A stretch of 57,167 bases of DNA from Dolichospermum sp. LEGE 00240 (GTDB lineage: Bacteria > Cyanobacteriota > Cyanobacteriia > Cyanobacteriales > Nostocaceae). The first letter of the stretch is position 1, and each line of letters begins with the position of its first letter. The stretch covers positions 1 to 57,167 of the forward strand of contig NZ_JADEVZ010000029.1 in the NCBI RefSeq assembly GCF_015207875.1, given 5' to 3'. This document shows, one piece after another, positions 1-8,315 of the stretch. The position numbers were made by a program, and so were the translations under genes. The notes below the pieces were generated by a model. It saw nothing but the letters and a program-made list of their open reading frames with translations, had not been told where the DNA came from and searched no databases.

Positions 1-892
1 TCTTACCCCAATCTTCTGGAGGTATCTGTTCTAAGTGATTGACGCGATTTAGTTCCATGTCACTTAATTTATCACATTTTGGAGGTAATTTTTTAACGAT
101 CGCTCTTCTACCCCCCTGAACGGTTACGTTTTTTGTTACCCATTCTCCCGCCATAAATTTTACTGGCCGTTGGTTGAGGGTATATTGTTTAAATAGTTCT
201 CGTAATGCACCAGAAAGGGTAGATTCCATCATGGGAAATTGACTCTGATCGGTACTATTTGGTAAAGGGTCGTAACGCAATACCGGAGGGGAAAAGAAGA
301 CTGTTAGGGGCATTTCTGGGCGGTTGTGGACTATTTCCAGAGTGTCATCAGCAATGCCAAAAAAGGGACTATTGCGATCTCTTCTAGCATCATCACGATT
401 TTGTTTATCTCGTTGTCGGGTAATTTGCGCGTCAAGATAGCGGATTTCAATGGCAAATTGTTGATCTGTTTCAGTTTTCCATTTTTGAAAGGCAATATTA
501 TCAGTTTGGATGGCAATTTGTACTTCTGCTTTGAATTTTTCAATTGCTTGGGTAAATTCTCGTTGTTTTTCTGCTTCTAATACTTGGAATGCTTGCCGCA
601 TTTTTTCTTGTGTGAGCAAAGTTTTTACTTCCATAGCTTTAAGAGTAAGGCTAAATTCCTTATCTCCTTGATGTTCTTTAGCTCTGACACTTTGCCGCAT
701 CATTTCCATTTTGGCATCAAATTCCATGCGTTTAATTGCCAAATTTTGAGCGTCATTATCGCGTTTTTGAGCAAGTGCTAAAGATTGTGTTTGGGTAGTA
801 ATGATACGGGTTTTATTTAATGCCATTAATGTGGGAGCGATAGTCCCAGCTAATTTAGCAATACCACCGACTATAGCGCCGAGAATACTCAT
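1..892 (-). CDS. Unknown coiled-coil protein, 3' end cut by window edge
   Basis: Reading the minus strand from an ATG at 892 gives about 297 codons without a stop, running off the left edge, so the C-terminus is missing. The start has a short Gly/Ala/Ile-rich stretch (ILGAIVGGIAKLAGTIAP). A long Gln/Lys/Glu-rich helical region follows at about residues 35-170, probably coiled coil. After it comes a Pro-rich globular part with PPVLRYDPLP near residue 205 and a stretch rich in aromatic and basic residues. I do not recognise the family. It lies 25 bases downstream of the HepT gene on the same strand, so it may share its transcript. The unbroken frame and natural composition make it a real gene; its function is unknown. 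Confidence 0.75.
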   Translation of the reverse strand, partial: MSILGAIVGGIAKLAGTIAPTLMALNKTRIITTQTQSLALAQKRDNDAQNLAIKRMEFDAKMEMMRQSVRAKEHQGDKEFSLTLKAMEVKTLLTQEKMRQAFQVLEAEKQREFTQAIEKFKAEVQIAIQTDNIAFQKWKTETDQQFAIEIRYLDAQITRQRDKQNRDDARRDRNSPFFGIADDTLEIVHNRPEMPLTVFFSPPVLRYDPLPNSTDQSQFPMMESTLSGALRELFKQYTLNQRPVKFMAGEWVTKNVTVQGGRRAIVKKLPPKCDKLSDMELNRVNHLEQIPPEDWGK

Positions 893-917
893 GGATAAAC
901 TTCTTTTTTGTGGTTAT

Positions 918-1280
918 TTATTCTGATGATTGAGATTCTTTTTCGAGTAAACTTTGTAATTGTTGAATTAGTACAGGAATATCATTATTAATTCCTCGCC
1001 ATATCAATTTGAGCCTAACTTGAAAATATTCATGGGTAACAACATTTCGCATATCACCCATTAATCGCCAAGGAATTTCCGGGTAACGTTTCTTTATATC
1101 TTCAGGAATATGTTTAGAGGCTTCACCAATAATCATGTAGTCATAAAGTACGGCTTTGACGATAACCTTATTTTCGCAAAATGTTTCAAAACTCAGTCCT
1201 GCTGCACAGTCCCTAATTGTACGGGTGGAGTCAAGAATATCCTGAATACGAACCAGCCAATTTCTAGAAGACATAGACAA
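918..1280 (-). CDS. hepT: HepT-like HEPN ribonuclease toxin (DUF86)
   Basis: This 120-residue protein matches the DUF86/HepT family of small all-helical HEPN toxins. The diagnostic RX4HXY motif is present as RNVVTHEY around residue 78. HepT proteins act as RNA-cutting toxins that are silenced when the partner MntA adenylylates the tyrosine of this motif. The gene overlaps the 3' end of the nucleotidyltransferase gene by 17 bases, the usual antitoxin-first arrangement (mntA then hepT), so the two are translationally coupled. An alternative start two codons further in (MSSRNW) is equally possible. All key motif residues are intact, so the toxin is probably functional. Confidence 0.88.
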   Translation of the reverse strand: MSMSSRNWLVRIQDILDSTRTIRDCAAGLSFETFCENKVIVKAVLYDYMIIGEASKHIPEDIKKRYPEIPWRLMGDMRNVVTHEYFQVRLKLIWRGINNDIPVLIQQLQSLLEKESQSSE

Positions 1281-1554
1281 TATCCTCTAAAATTGGTTGG
1301 CGCAAATGTTCACGTAAAGTATCTTTTGTTCCCATATCTACCGGACATTTTAATAAATCTTGAATATAGAGTTTAGCTTCAATAAACTGAAATAAACTCA
1401 TTGATTCGGATAATTCTGCTAATAAATCTACATCACTATCAGAATGAGCTTCATTACGAGCAACAGAACCAAATAATTCAAGGGATCTTACTCCTAAGTC
1501 TTTTAATTCTTGTTGATGTGTTCTGAGAATTTGTAACACTTCTTCACGGTTCAT
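1264..1554 (-). CDS. mntA: MntA-like nucleotidyltransferase antitoxin
   Basis: A minimal nucleotidyltransferase of 96 residues. It carries the GSX10DXD catalytic signature: GS in LFGSVARNE, then two metal-binding aspartates in SDVDLL. In MntA-HepT (type VII) systems this enzyme transfers AMP groups to the HepT toxin and neutralises it. I chose the ATG at 1554 because a good ribosome site (AAGGAG) lies about 10 bases upstream. A start at 1593 would add 13 residues (MQIKWRNKEK...) and place the ribosome site inside the gene. The gene overlaps hepT at its 3' end, giving a two-gene operon. Confidence 0.87.
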   Translation of the reverse strand: MNREEVLQILRTHQQELKDLGVRSLELFGSVARNEAHSDSDVDLLAELSESMSLFQFIEAKLYIQDLLKCPVDMGTKDTLREHLRQPILEDIVYVF

Positions 1555-1601
1555 AATTTGGTATTTCTCCTTATTTCTCCATTTTATTTGCAAGTCTCCT
1601 A

Positions 1602-2909
1602 CTATCTTTCTAAATCCTTTACTTCCTTGGGAACTCCGGCTGTTAAAACCTCATTTCCATCTGCGGTAACTAATACATCATCTTCAATGCGAATCCCAAT
1701 TCCTACCCAACGGGGGTCAATTTCCGGTTGGTCTTCGGCGGGTTTGGTATCCGGTACTATATAAAGTCCTGGTTCTATGGTTAGCACTTGGCCAGGTTGT
1801 AAGGTTTGGGGGTTTTCTCCATGTTGATAAACGCCGACATCATGGACATCTAAGCCTAACCAATGGCTGGTGCGGTGCATATAAAAGGGTTTATATTTTT
1901 CCTCGGCGATTAATTTATCAATTTCTCCTGTGAGTAAACCTAGTTCGACTAATCCTTCTGTTAATATCCGCACGGCTGCATTATGAGGTGCATGGAAGGA
2001 ATTTCCCGGCTTTACTTCTGCTATGGCTTGTTTTTGTGCTGCTAATACGATTTCATATAATGCTTTTTGTTCTGGTGTGAACTTACCACTAACGGGAAAT
2101 GTCCGGGTAATGTCAGAGTTGTAATAACCATAAGCGCAACCAGCATCAATCAAGAGTAGGTCATTTGCTTGCATTTGACAGTTGTTTTCGATGTAATGCA
2201 GTACGCAAGCATTTGTCCCCGATGCGACTATGGAAGGATAAGCTGGACCCATACCACCCCGTAACCGGAAAATATGTTCTATTTCGGCTTGGATTTCATA
2301 TTCATAACGTCCGGGTGCGGTGGTTTTTAAAGCATGATTATGGGCTTCTACGGCAATTTCTACGGCTTGACGCATTAAATCTAATTCTGTTTTGCTCTTG
2401 TATAACCGCATATTGTTGAGGACAGTACCAGGATCAGCAATGGATGTGGGACCTGTACCGCGTTTGGGGTAGGTTCGCAGTAAACTTTGATAATGTTGGA
2501 GAATTTTGTCGTTAAAATGGCGATCGCGTCCTAAATGATAATAGATACAATTGGCTTTTTCTAAATATTGGGGTAACTTTTCATCTAACTCCGCAATGGG
2601 GTAAGCTACATCTGCACCATAAAATTCCTTAGCTGCGTCTATTCCACAACGATAACCACTCCAAACTTCCTTTTCTCGGTCTTTGGGTTGGACAAATAAG
2701 ATAAACCGATGTTCTGGATGATGTGGTGCTAATACTGCGACTGCTTGGGCTTCGTTAAAGCCAGTTAAGTAAAAGAAATCACTATCTTGACGATAAATAT
2801 ACTCGACATCGTTGTGCATTACTGCGGTCGGCGCACTTCTAAAAATCGCTGTACCACTGCCTATTTTCGCCATTAACTGCTCACGACGTTGCCGATATTC
2901 TGTTTGCAT
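1602..2909 (-). CDS. pepP: Xaa-Pro aminopeptidase (aminopeptidase P)
   Basis: A 435-residue member of peptidase family M24B, which removes N-terminal residues followed by proline. Residues 1-165 form the aminopeptidase P N-terminal domain; the rest is the pita-bread catalytic domain. The five dinuclear-metal ligands are visible: D255 (LLIDAG), D266 (SDITRT), H349 (RTSHWLG), E379 (TIEPGLY) and E409 (RIEDDV). The length matches bacterial PepP and there is no signal peptide, so it is cytoplasmic. It ends 47 bases before the mntA start on the same strand, but nothing suggests a functional link to the toxin pair. Confidence 0.95.
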   Translation of the reverse strand: MQTEYRQRREQLMAKIGSGTAIFRSAPTAVMHNDVEYIYRQDSDFFYLTGFNEAQAVAVLAPHHPEHRFILFVQPKDREKEVWSGYRCGIDAAKEFYGADVAYPIAELDEKLPQYLEKANCIYYHLGRDRHFNDKILQHYQSLLRTYPKRGTGPTSIADPGTVLNNMRLYKSKTELDLMRQAVEIAVEAHNHALKTTAPGRYEYEIQAEIEHIFRLRGGMGPAYPSIVASGTNACVLHYIENNCQMQANDLLLIDAGCAYGYYNSDITRTFPVSGKFTPEQKALYEIVLAAQKQAIAEVKPGNSFHAPHNAAVRILTEGLVELGLLTGEIDKLIAEEKYKPFYMHRTSHWLGLDVHDVGVYQHGENPQTLQPGQVLTIEPGLYIVPDTKPAEDQPEIDPRWVGIGIRIEDDVLVTADGNEVLTAGVPKEVKDLER

Positions 2910-3016
2910 AGTTGATTTATTGATAGTGTTGTTTTTGGCTTTAACAATTATAGACTACTGATAAATGTTGTCAGGAAAATTGTTAATTTTAGTTATTTTA
3001 ACCAATTTTTAATTTC

Positions 3017-3057
3017 CTTGACAATCCATGCGGACTTTTAGGGATGAGATTGTCAAG
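3017..3057. repeat. 10-bp inverted repeat in the pepP / VCBS gene spacer
   Basis: The 375-base spacer 2910-3284 between divergent genes is very AT-rich and shows no gene. It contains CTTGACAATC at 3017-3026 and its exact complement GATTGTCAAG at 3048-3057, separated by 21 bases. It could be an operator or a hairpin in a leader of the plus-strand gene. No U-tract follows, so a terminator is unlikely. Confidence 0.45.
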
Positions 3058-3284
3058 AAAACAGGATTTCATTTTTAAATGATGACATTGATAAACAGAA
3101 TATAAAATATTTTTTGATTGTTTAGATATTACTTTAAAAATTAAAAGTTAGTGTTGATGAACATTATTAAAATGTCTATAAATAATGACATTAAATCAAA
3201 ATAATTAAGCAAATGTTTGTCATTTACAGAATCTTCATATAAATCAAATTAAAAATAGATGTTAATAACTCATAAAAACAAGTC

Positions 3285-4526
3285 ATGGCTGATCAATTAT
3301 CTTTAGATACAAGAAATTACGGTTTACAAGCTCAAAATAAAATCGAGCAAGCATCACCTCTTGAAGATTTAAATACTTCATCTTTTAGCGTTAGAAGTTC
3401 TTCTGTTTCTGCATTAGCCGATCCATTAGTTCCAACAAATCCATTACCTACATTGCCAATTGGAGGCAGTGCTAACCCCAATCCTAATCCTTATTTAACC
3501 AGTGCAGCAATTGTTCCTGATTTTAATGGTGATGGGAAAACAGATAAACTTTGGGTAAATGCTCAAACTGGTGAAATTTTAGTTCGCTTGATGAACGGAA
3601 CTCAAGTTTTAGAACAGGCTTCCTTGGGTAAATATGACTTAAATACCTGGGAATATAAAACTGCTGATTTTAATAGCGATAATAAGACTGATTTCTTATT
3701 ACGCAATAAGACAACTGGTGATAATGTGATTGTGCTAATGGATGGCGCAAAAGTTTCCAGTTACTTGACTTTAGATCGAGTTGATCCAGGTTGGAGTGCG
3801 AATATTGGCGATTTCAATGGCGATCGCAAAACTGATATTTTCTGGAATAATACTACTACTGGTGAAAATGCTATTTGGCAAATGGATGGAACAACCGTAG
3901 TTAGTGCAAATGTTCTAGAAACTACAGCACCAGGATTGACTGCTACCATTGTTGATTTTGATGGTAATGGTAAGAGTGACATCTTCTGGCGCAATTCCAC
4001 CACAGGTGCAAATACCGCTTGGTTTATGGATGGTAGCCAAGCCACTAAGTATGATCTCCAATCTCAAGATGCTTCTTGGACTTCTACTCTTGGTGATTTT
4101 AACGGCGACTTCAAGACTGACGTTCTGTGGCGCAATACCGCTACAGGCGAGAATAAGATTTGGACAATGAATGGCGTTTTTGTGACTGAAGGTGTTGTCA
4201 GCACATTGGGTACAGATTGGAGTGCGAGAATTGGCGATTTCAATGGCGATGGTAAAACTGACATCTTCTGGCACAATGCGACTAGTGGGGCAAATACTGC
4301 TTGGTTGATGGATGGTACAGCGGTAAGTGCTGAAGCTTTCCTACCTAGCAATACTCCTGGTTTGACAGCATCTTTAGGTGATTTCAACGGTGATGGTAAG
4401 ACGGATATCTACTGGAGAGATCAACAAACGTCCGCAGATAAAATCTGGACTATGGATGGAACTCTAGCGACTGAAACTCCTGTTGCTGATACAGAGAAGC
4501 TGACTCCAGAATGGTATACAGGTTGA
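3285..4526 (+). CDS. FG-GAP/VCBS repeat protein
   Basis: A 413-residue protein with seven repeats of about 45 residues after a Ser/Pro-rich N-terminal 80. Each repeat carries a calcium-loop core such as DFNGDGKTDIFW, followed by a TG(E/A)N.IW.MDG strand. Such FG-GAP/VCBS repeats fold as integrin-like beta-propellers that bind calcium and mediate surface or extracellular binding; seven copies would close one seven-bladed propeller. No classical signal peptide is visible, so export, if any, would be by a signal-less route such as type I secretion. The gene stands alone after a long AT-rich spacer and is followed by a strong hairpin. The exact ligand is unknown. Confidence 0.82.
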   Translation: MADQLSLDTRNYGLQAQNKIEQASPLEDLNTSSFSVRSSSVSALADPLVPTNPLPTLPIGGSANPNPNPYLTSAAIVPDFNGDGKTDKLWVNAQTGEILVRLMNGTQVLEQASLGKYDLNTWEYKTADFNSDNKTDFLLRNKTTGDNVIVLMDGAKVSSYLTLDRVDPGWSANIGDFNGDRKTDIFWNNTTTGENAIWQMDGTTVVSANVLETTAPGLTATIVDFDGNGKSDIFWRNSTTGANTAWFMDGSQATKYDLQSQDASWTSTLGDFNGDFKTDVLWRNTATGENKIWTMNGVFVTEGVVSTLGTDWSARIGDFNGDGKTDIFWHNATSGANTAWLMDGTAVSAEAFLPSNTPGLTASLGDFNGDGKTDIYWRDQQTSADKIWTMDGTLATETPVADTEKLTPEWYTG

Positions 4527-4585
4527 TTTGGTAATTGATCTATGATCAATTTATATTAGGCGATCGCTCTTTTGATTTTACAAGT

Positions 4586-4620
4586 AAGATCCCCGACTTC
4601 TCTCAGAAGTCGGGGATCTT
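4586..4620. terminator. Strong hairpin, terminator or dispersed cyanobacterial palindrome
   Basis: A perfect 16-bp stem (AAGATCCCCGACTTCT and its complement) with a CTC loop lies 60 bases after the VCBS gene stop. The core ATCCCCGACTTCT resembles a palindrome I recall as common in Nostocales intergenic DNA. Near-identical 17-base direct repeats (CGCTCTTTTGATTTTAC) at 4565-4581 and 4630-4646 flank it. It can work as a bidirectional terminator despite the lack of a long U-tract. Confidence 0.6.
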
Positions 4621-4749
4621 ATTGATCATCGCTCTTTTGATTTTACGGAAGGCGGCGACATAGGAATCGCTTTTTTGTGGCTGTTAAAGCTAATTACCCA
4701 TTCTTTCGCTAAGATTGTGTGGGTATTCTCATGATTAGTAATTTGACAA

Positions 4750-5745
4750 ATGATTGAAGTTGAGCATTTGAGTAAAATTTATGGTTCAACAACAGCAATT
4801 ACTGATGTTACCTTTAGTGTTGAACCAGGGGAAATTTTAGGTTTCTTGGGACCGAATGGGGCTGGTAAAACCACAACTATGCGAATTTTAGCTGGTTATT
4901 TACCGGCTACAAGTGGGACAGCCAAGATTGCGGGTTATGATGTTCATGATCATTCTCTATTGGTGCGACAGCGAATTGGTTACTTACCAGAAACGCCCCC
5001 ATTATATCCAGAGATGACTGTGGAGGGTTTTTTACACTTTGTCGCTCGGATTAAGGGAGTTTCTTCAGGCGATCGCCCCACAAAGGTAACAGCAGCTATT
5101 AACCGTTGTAACTTAGAAGATAAGCGCAAAGTTATTATTCGGAAACTTTCTAAAGGTTATCGGCAAAGAGTGGGAATTGCCCAGGCGATCGTTCATGATC
5201 CACCAGCTATTATTCTTGATGAACCTACCATTGGTCTTGATCCTCGGCAAATCATCGAAGTGCGAAACCTAATTAAAAGTTTAGCCGGAACACACACTAT
5301 CATTTTGTCTACCCATATTCTCCCAGAAGTGAGCATGACCTGTAGTCGAGTTGCCATTATTAATCGGGGGCAAATAGTCGCAACGAATACCCCAGAAAAT
5401 TTGATGACACAGTTAACAGGTGGGGTGGGATATGAGTTAGAAATCGGTGGAGATGCAGCCTTAGCTAGACAAATGCTGGAAAATATCGCTGATGTCAGTT
5501 CAGTAGAATTAATGCCTAACCATCAGCAATCGTCAGATGATCATACTTGCCTCCGGGTAATATTGCAGCCAGGAACAGAACCAGGAAAAGAAATTACTGC
5601 TGCTTTAATTCGGGCTGGGTTTGATTTATATGAAATGCGACGAATCAATGCCACACTAGAAGATGTTTTCTTAGAATTAACTACAGCAGAAAAGAATTTA
5701 CCAATGGAAATAACCCCAGAAATTGAAGAAGGAGAAGCTGCATAA
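4750..5745 (+). CDS. ABC exporter ATP-binding protein, GldA/CcmA type
   Basis: The 331-residue ATPase subunit of an ABC-2 type exporter. It has Walker A GPNGAGKT (residues 34-41), the signature LSKGYRQR and Walker B IILDEPTIGLD, followed by the D-loop and an H-loop histidine in STHILPE. The C-terminal 100 residues form the extension typical of the CcmA/GldA group. Its stop codon touches the ATG of the permease gene, and the GldG-like gene follows, so the three form one gliding-type (GldA-GldF-GldG) ABC cluster. In Bacteroidetes the homologues are needed for gliding; in cyanobacteria the substrate is unknown. Confidence 0.93.
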   Translation: MIEVEHLSKIYGSTTAITDVTFSVEPGEILGFLGPNGAGKTTTMRILAGYLPATSGTAKIAGYDVHDHSLLVRQRIGYLPETPPLYPEMTVEGFLHFVARIKGVSSGDRPTKVTAAINRCNLEDKRKVIIRKLSKGYRQRVGIAQAIVHDPPAIILDEPTIGLDPRQIIEVRNLIKSLAGTHTIILSTHILPEVSMTCSRVAIINRGQIVATNTPENLMTQLTGGVGYELEIGGDAALARQMLENIADVSSVELMPNHQQSSDDHTCLRVILQPGTEPGKEITAALIRAGFDLYEMRRINATLEDVFLELTTAEKNLPMEITPEIEEGEAA

Positions 5746-6558
5746 ATGGGTATAGTTATCGCCAACATTATTGCCATTTATCGTCGAGAACTACAAAGTT
5801 ATTTTGTTTCGCCATTAGCCTATGGAGTAGCTAGTGCATTTTGGTTTTTAGCCGGGTTATTTTTCGTGATGATTTTGTTAGGACCAGAAGGAATTTTAGT
5901 CACGGTTTCTGCTTATGATTTACAAGGACAACAAATGGGAGTCCCCGCCCCAACAATAGATGTTCCCTACGAATTTGTGCGGGCATTTTTAGATAGAATG
6001 GGGTGGTTAATGTTATTTGTATTACCGATTCTCTCAATGGGACTTTATGCCGAAGAACGGAAACGGGGAACTTTAGAACTACTAGCCACATCACCAATTA
6101 CCAACTGGGCTGTAGCTGTGGGTAAATTATTAGGGGTATTGACATTTTTCTTAACTATGATTCTACCCTTAATGGGATTGGAGGCGATCGCTTTATCTAG
6201 TTCCAATCCACCCATATCACCCATAATTCCCTTACTTGGTCATTTAGGATTACTCTTACTAGCAGCAGCGATTTTATCTTTAGGAATGTTTATTTCCTCT
6301 TTAACAGACAGCACAATCCTATCGGCTGTCCTCACCTTTGCCCTCGTCATTTTGCTATTATTTATGGATTTAATTGCCAAAGCCATACCAGGACAAATGG
6401 GTGAAGCCGTGAGTCATTTATCCCTTCTCAAACATTATAACACCCTGATTCAAGGCATTTTTGATACTAGCGGCTTGATTTTATTTGCCAGTTACATTGT
6501 CTTAGGTATTTTTCTCACCGCCCAATCAATTGATGCACTCCGGTTTCAACGTCAGTAG
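5746..6558 (+). CDS. ABC-2 type permease, GldF-like
   Basis: A 270-residue integral membrane protein with about six hydrophobic segments, starting directly after the ATPase stop codon. It contains the ABC-2 permease hallmark ERKRGTLELLATSPI, the cytoplasmic coupling helix seen in GldF/NatB/CcmB-type permeases, and ends in a long hydrophobic segment (GLILFASYIVLGIFL). It is the membrane partner of the preceding ATPase and probably pairs with itself as a dimer. The substrate cannot be read from the sequence. Confidence 0.92.
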   Translation: MGIVIANIIAIYRRELQSYFVSPLAYGVASAFWFLAGLFFVMILLGPEGILVTVSAYDLQGQQMGVPAPTIDVPYEFVRAFLDRMGWLMLFVLPILSMGLYAEERKRGTLELLATSPITNWAVAVGKLLGVLTFFLTMILPLMGLEAIALSSSNPPISPIIPLLGHLGLLLLAAAILSLGMFISSLTDSTILSAVLTFALVILLLFMDLIAKAIPGQMGEAVSHLSLLKHYNTLIQGIFDTSGLILFASYIVLGIFLTAQSIDALRFQRQ

Positions 6559-6560
6559 GT

Positions 6561-6575
6561 GCGGGGTTTCCCCGC
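6561..6575. terminator. Short GC-rich hairpin after the permease gene
   Basis: GCGGGG-TTT-CCCCGC begins two bases after the permease stop. It is a 6-bp perfect stem without a U-tract, so it may only slow transcription or separate the permease from the downstream gene. Confidence 0.35.
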
Positions 6576-6595
6576 CCTTGTATTGTATGTTTACT

Positions 6596-6668
6596 CTATT
6601 CCCTATTCCCTATTCCCTATTCCCTATTCCCTATTCCCTATTCCCTATTCCCTATTCCCTATTCCCTA
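6596..6668. repeat. Heptanucleotide tandem repeat (CTATTCC)n
   Basis: A 73-base tract of about ten uninterrupted copies of a 7-base unit (CTATTCC/TTCCCTA). It ends exactly one base before the ATG of the next gene and fills the place where a ribosome binding site would be. Short tandem heptamers of this kind (STRR) are a known feature of heterocystous cyanobacterial genomes. Copy number may vary between strains. Confidence 0.95.
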
Positions 6669-8315
6669 ATGAATAAAAATAAACTTTGGAAACTTGTATT
6701 TTGGCTAGGACCATTCTTTTTAGCTGCCGGCTTAACCATTGGTTTAATATCAGAAAAATGGGGAATAATTCCCTTAGTATTAACAATATTAGGTTTAGTA
6801 ATTTGTAGCCTCTGGATAATCATCCAAAGCCAACAAAGTAAATGGTGGCAAAAACGTTCCACCCAATCTGGTACTAACGCCCTTGTCGCCACCTTATCAG
6901 TATTAGTTATCTTAGGATTAATTAACTTTTTAGGTATTCGCTATCACCTGCGCCTAGATTTAACAGATAGTCAATTATTTACCCTATCCCCTCAATCAAG
7001 AGAATTAGTCAGTAACTTACCCGAAACCATGAAAGTTTGGTTATTTAGTAAAGAACAAAATCTCCAAGATCGAGAATTATTAGATAACTATCAGCGTCAA
7101 AGTAATAAATTTAAATTTGAGTATCTTGACCCTCAATTAAAGCCAGGAATAGCCGAGAAATTTGGTGTCAAAGATTATGGCGAAGTTTATCTAGAATTTC
7201 AAAACAAACGGCAATTAGTCCAGACAATTAATGAAAATGAACGTTTATCAGAAATAAAACTAACTAATCGCTTACAACAAATCACCAGTTCCACAACTGC
7301 TAAAGTTTATTTTCTTCAAGGTCATGGTGAACATCCACTTACAGCTAGTAAAGGGGCAATTTCCCAAGCAATTAAAGCATTAACCGATAAAAACTTTACT
7401 ACATCAGCTTTGAATTTAGCAGAACAGCCACAAATTCCTGATGATGCTGCTGTTATCGTTGTCGCTGGACCTAAAAAAGAATTATTGATAGGGGAAGTTA
7501 CAGCTTTACAAAATTATCTTAATCGTGGTGGTAACTTATTATTGATGATTGATCCCAATACTAACCCGAAAATAGACACTATTTTAAAAGATTGGGGTGT
7601 ACGCTTAGATAATCGTTTGGCTATTGACACTTCTGGCGCAAATTTACAACTAGGACCCGCTGCTATTCTGGTGACAGAATATGGACAACATCCTATTACT
7701 CAAGATTTTGCTAAAAATATTTCTGTATATCCCTTAACTCGTCCTTTGGAAATTGATCCTGTTTCGGGTATCGAGTCTATGACTTTATTGAAAACTAAAC
7801 CCTATCCCAACAGTTGGGCAGAAAGTGATCAAAAAAGTGAAAAATTAGAGTTTAATGAAGGTCAAGATTTAAAAGGACCTTTAACTTTAGGAGTAGCACT
7901 AACTAGAAAGTTATCAAATGCAATTCCCACAAGTTCACCAACACCAACTCCTACAAGTTCACCAACACCAGCCTCCACAAGTTCACCAACACCAGCCTCC
8001 ACAAGTTCACCAACACCAACTCCCACAAGTTCTCAACCTACTGCTAAAGAATCCAGATTAGTAGTATTTGGAAACTCAAATTTTGCCGTTGATGGTTTAT
8101 TTGAACAACAATTAAATGGAGATGTATTTTTAAACTCAGTTAGTTGGCTAAGTCAACAAGACCAACAACTTCTCTCAATTCGTCCTAAAGAACCAAAAAA
8201 TCGCCGCATTGTTATCTCAATCCTTCAAGCTAATTGGTTAACAATAGTTGCTGTGTTTGTATTGCCTTTAATGGGATTAATTACAGGTTTTGTGATTTGG
8301 TGGAAACGCCGATGA
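6669..8315 (+). CDS. GldG-like ABC transporter auxiliary protein
   Basis: A 548-residue membrane protein of the GldG/ABC_transp_aux family. Three N-terminal hydrophobic segments (about residues 9-27, 33-53 and 75-95) lead to a large soluble domain with the family pattern LTDSQLFTLSPQS...LVSNLPE and the later VVVAGPKKEL and GGNLLLMIDP strands. A final transmembrane helix ends in WWKRR. A Ser/Thr/Pro linker of about 40 residues at 415-455 is coded by a 24-base repeat. It probably binds a ligand or links the exporter to the cell wall. The ATG directly abuts a heptamer repeat and no Shine-Dalgarno sequence is visible. Its stop overlaps the next start by four bases (ATGA). Confidence 0.88.
   Translation: MNKNKLWKLVFWLGPFFLAAGLTIGLISEKWGIIPLVLTILGLVICSLWIIIQSQQSKWWQKRSTQSGTNALVATLSVLVILGLINFLGIRYHLRLDLTDSQLFTLSPQSRELVSNLPETMKVWLFSKEQNLQDRELLDNYQRQSNKFKFEYLDPQLKPGIAEKFGVKDYGEVYLEFQNKRQLVQTINENERLSEIKLTNRLQQITSSTTAKVYFLQGHGEHPLTASKGAISQAIKALTDKNFTTSALNLAEQPQIPDDAAVIVVAGPKKELLIGEVTALQNYLNRGGNLLLMIDPNTNPKIDTILKDWGVRLDNRLAIDTSGANLQLGPAAILVTEYGQHPITQDFAKNISVYPLTRPLEIDPVSGIESMTLLKTKPYPNSWAESDQKSEKLEFNEGQDLKGPLTLGVALTRKLSNAIPTSSPTPTPTSSPTPASTSSPTPASTSSPTPTPTSSQPTAKESRLVVFGNSNFAVDGLFEQQLNGDVFLNSVSWLSQQDQQLLSIRPKEPKNRRIVISILQANWLTIVAVFVLPLMGLITGFVIWWKRR
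7929..8024 (+). repeat. 24-base tandem repeat coding a Pro/Thr/Ser linker
   Basis: Four units starting ACAAGTTCACCAACACC at 7929, 7953, 7977 and 8001, with a partial fifth, encode T-S-S-P-T-P-(T/A)-(P/S) repeats inside the GldG-like protein. The 24-base period keeps frame, so changes in copy number would only change linker length. Confidence 0.9.

Noticed and set aside
326-781. Two plus-strand frames of 84 and 65 codons
   Set aside because: They are antisense to the unbroken minus-strand gene 1-892 and have Phe/Ser/Leu-rich shadow composition.
3761-4387. Antisense and frame-shifted frames within the VCBS gene
   Set aside because: The repeat structure of the VCBS gene creates several open shadow frames; none has an independent start or motif.
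6596-6668. CRISPR-like array
   Set aside because: Units are seven bases without spacers, so this is a simple tandem repeat. No repeat-spacer array was found in the window.
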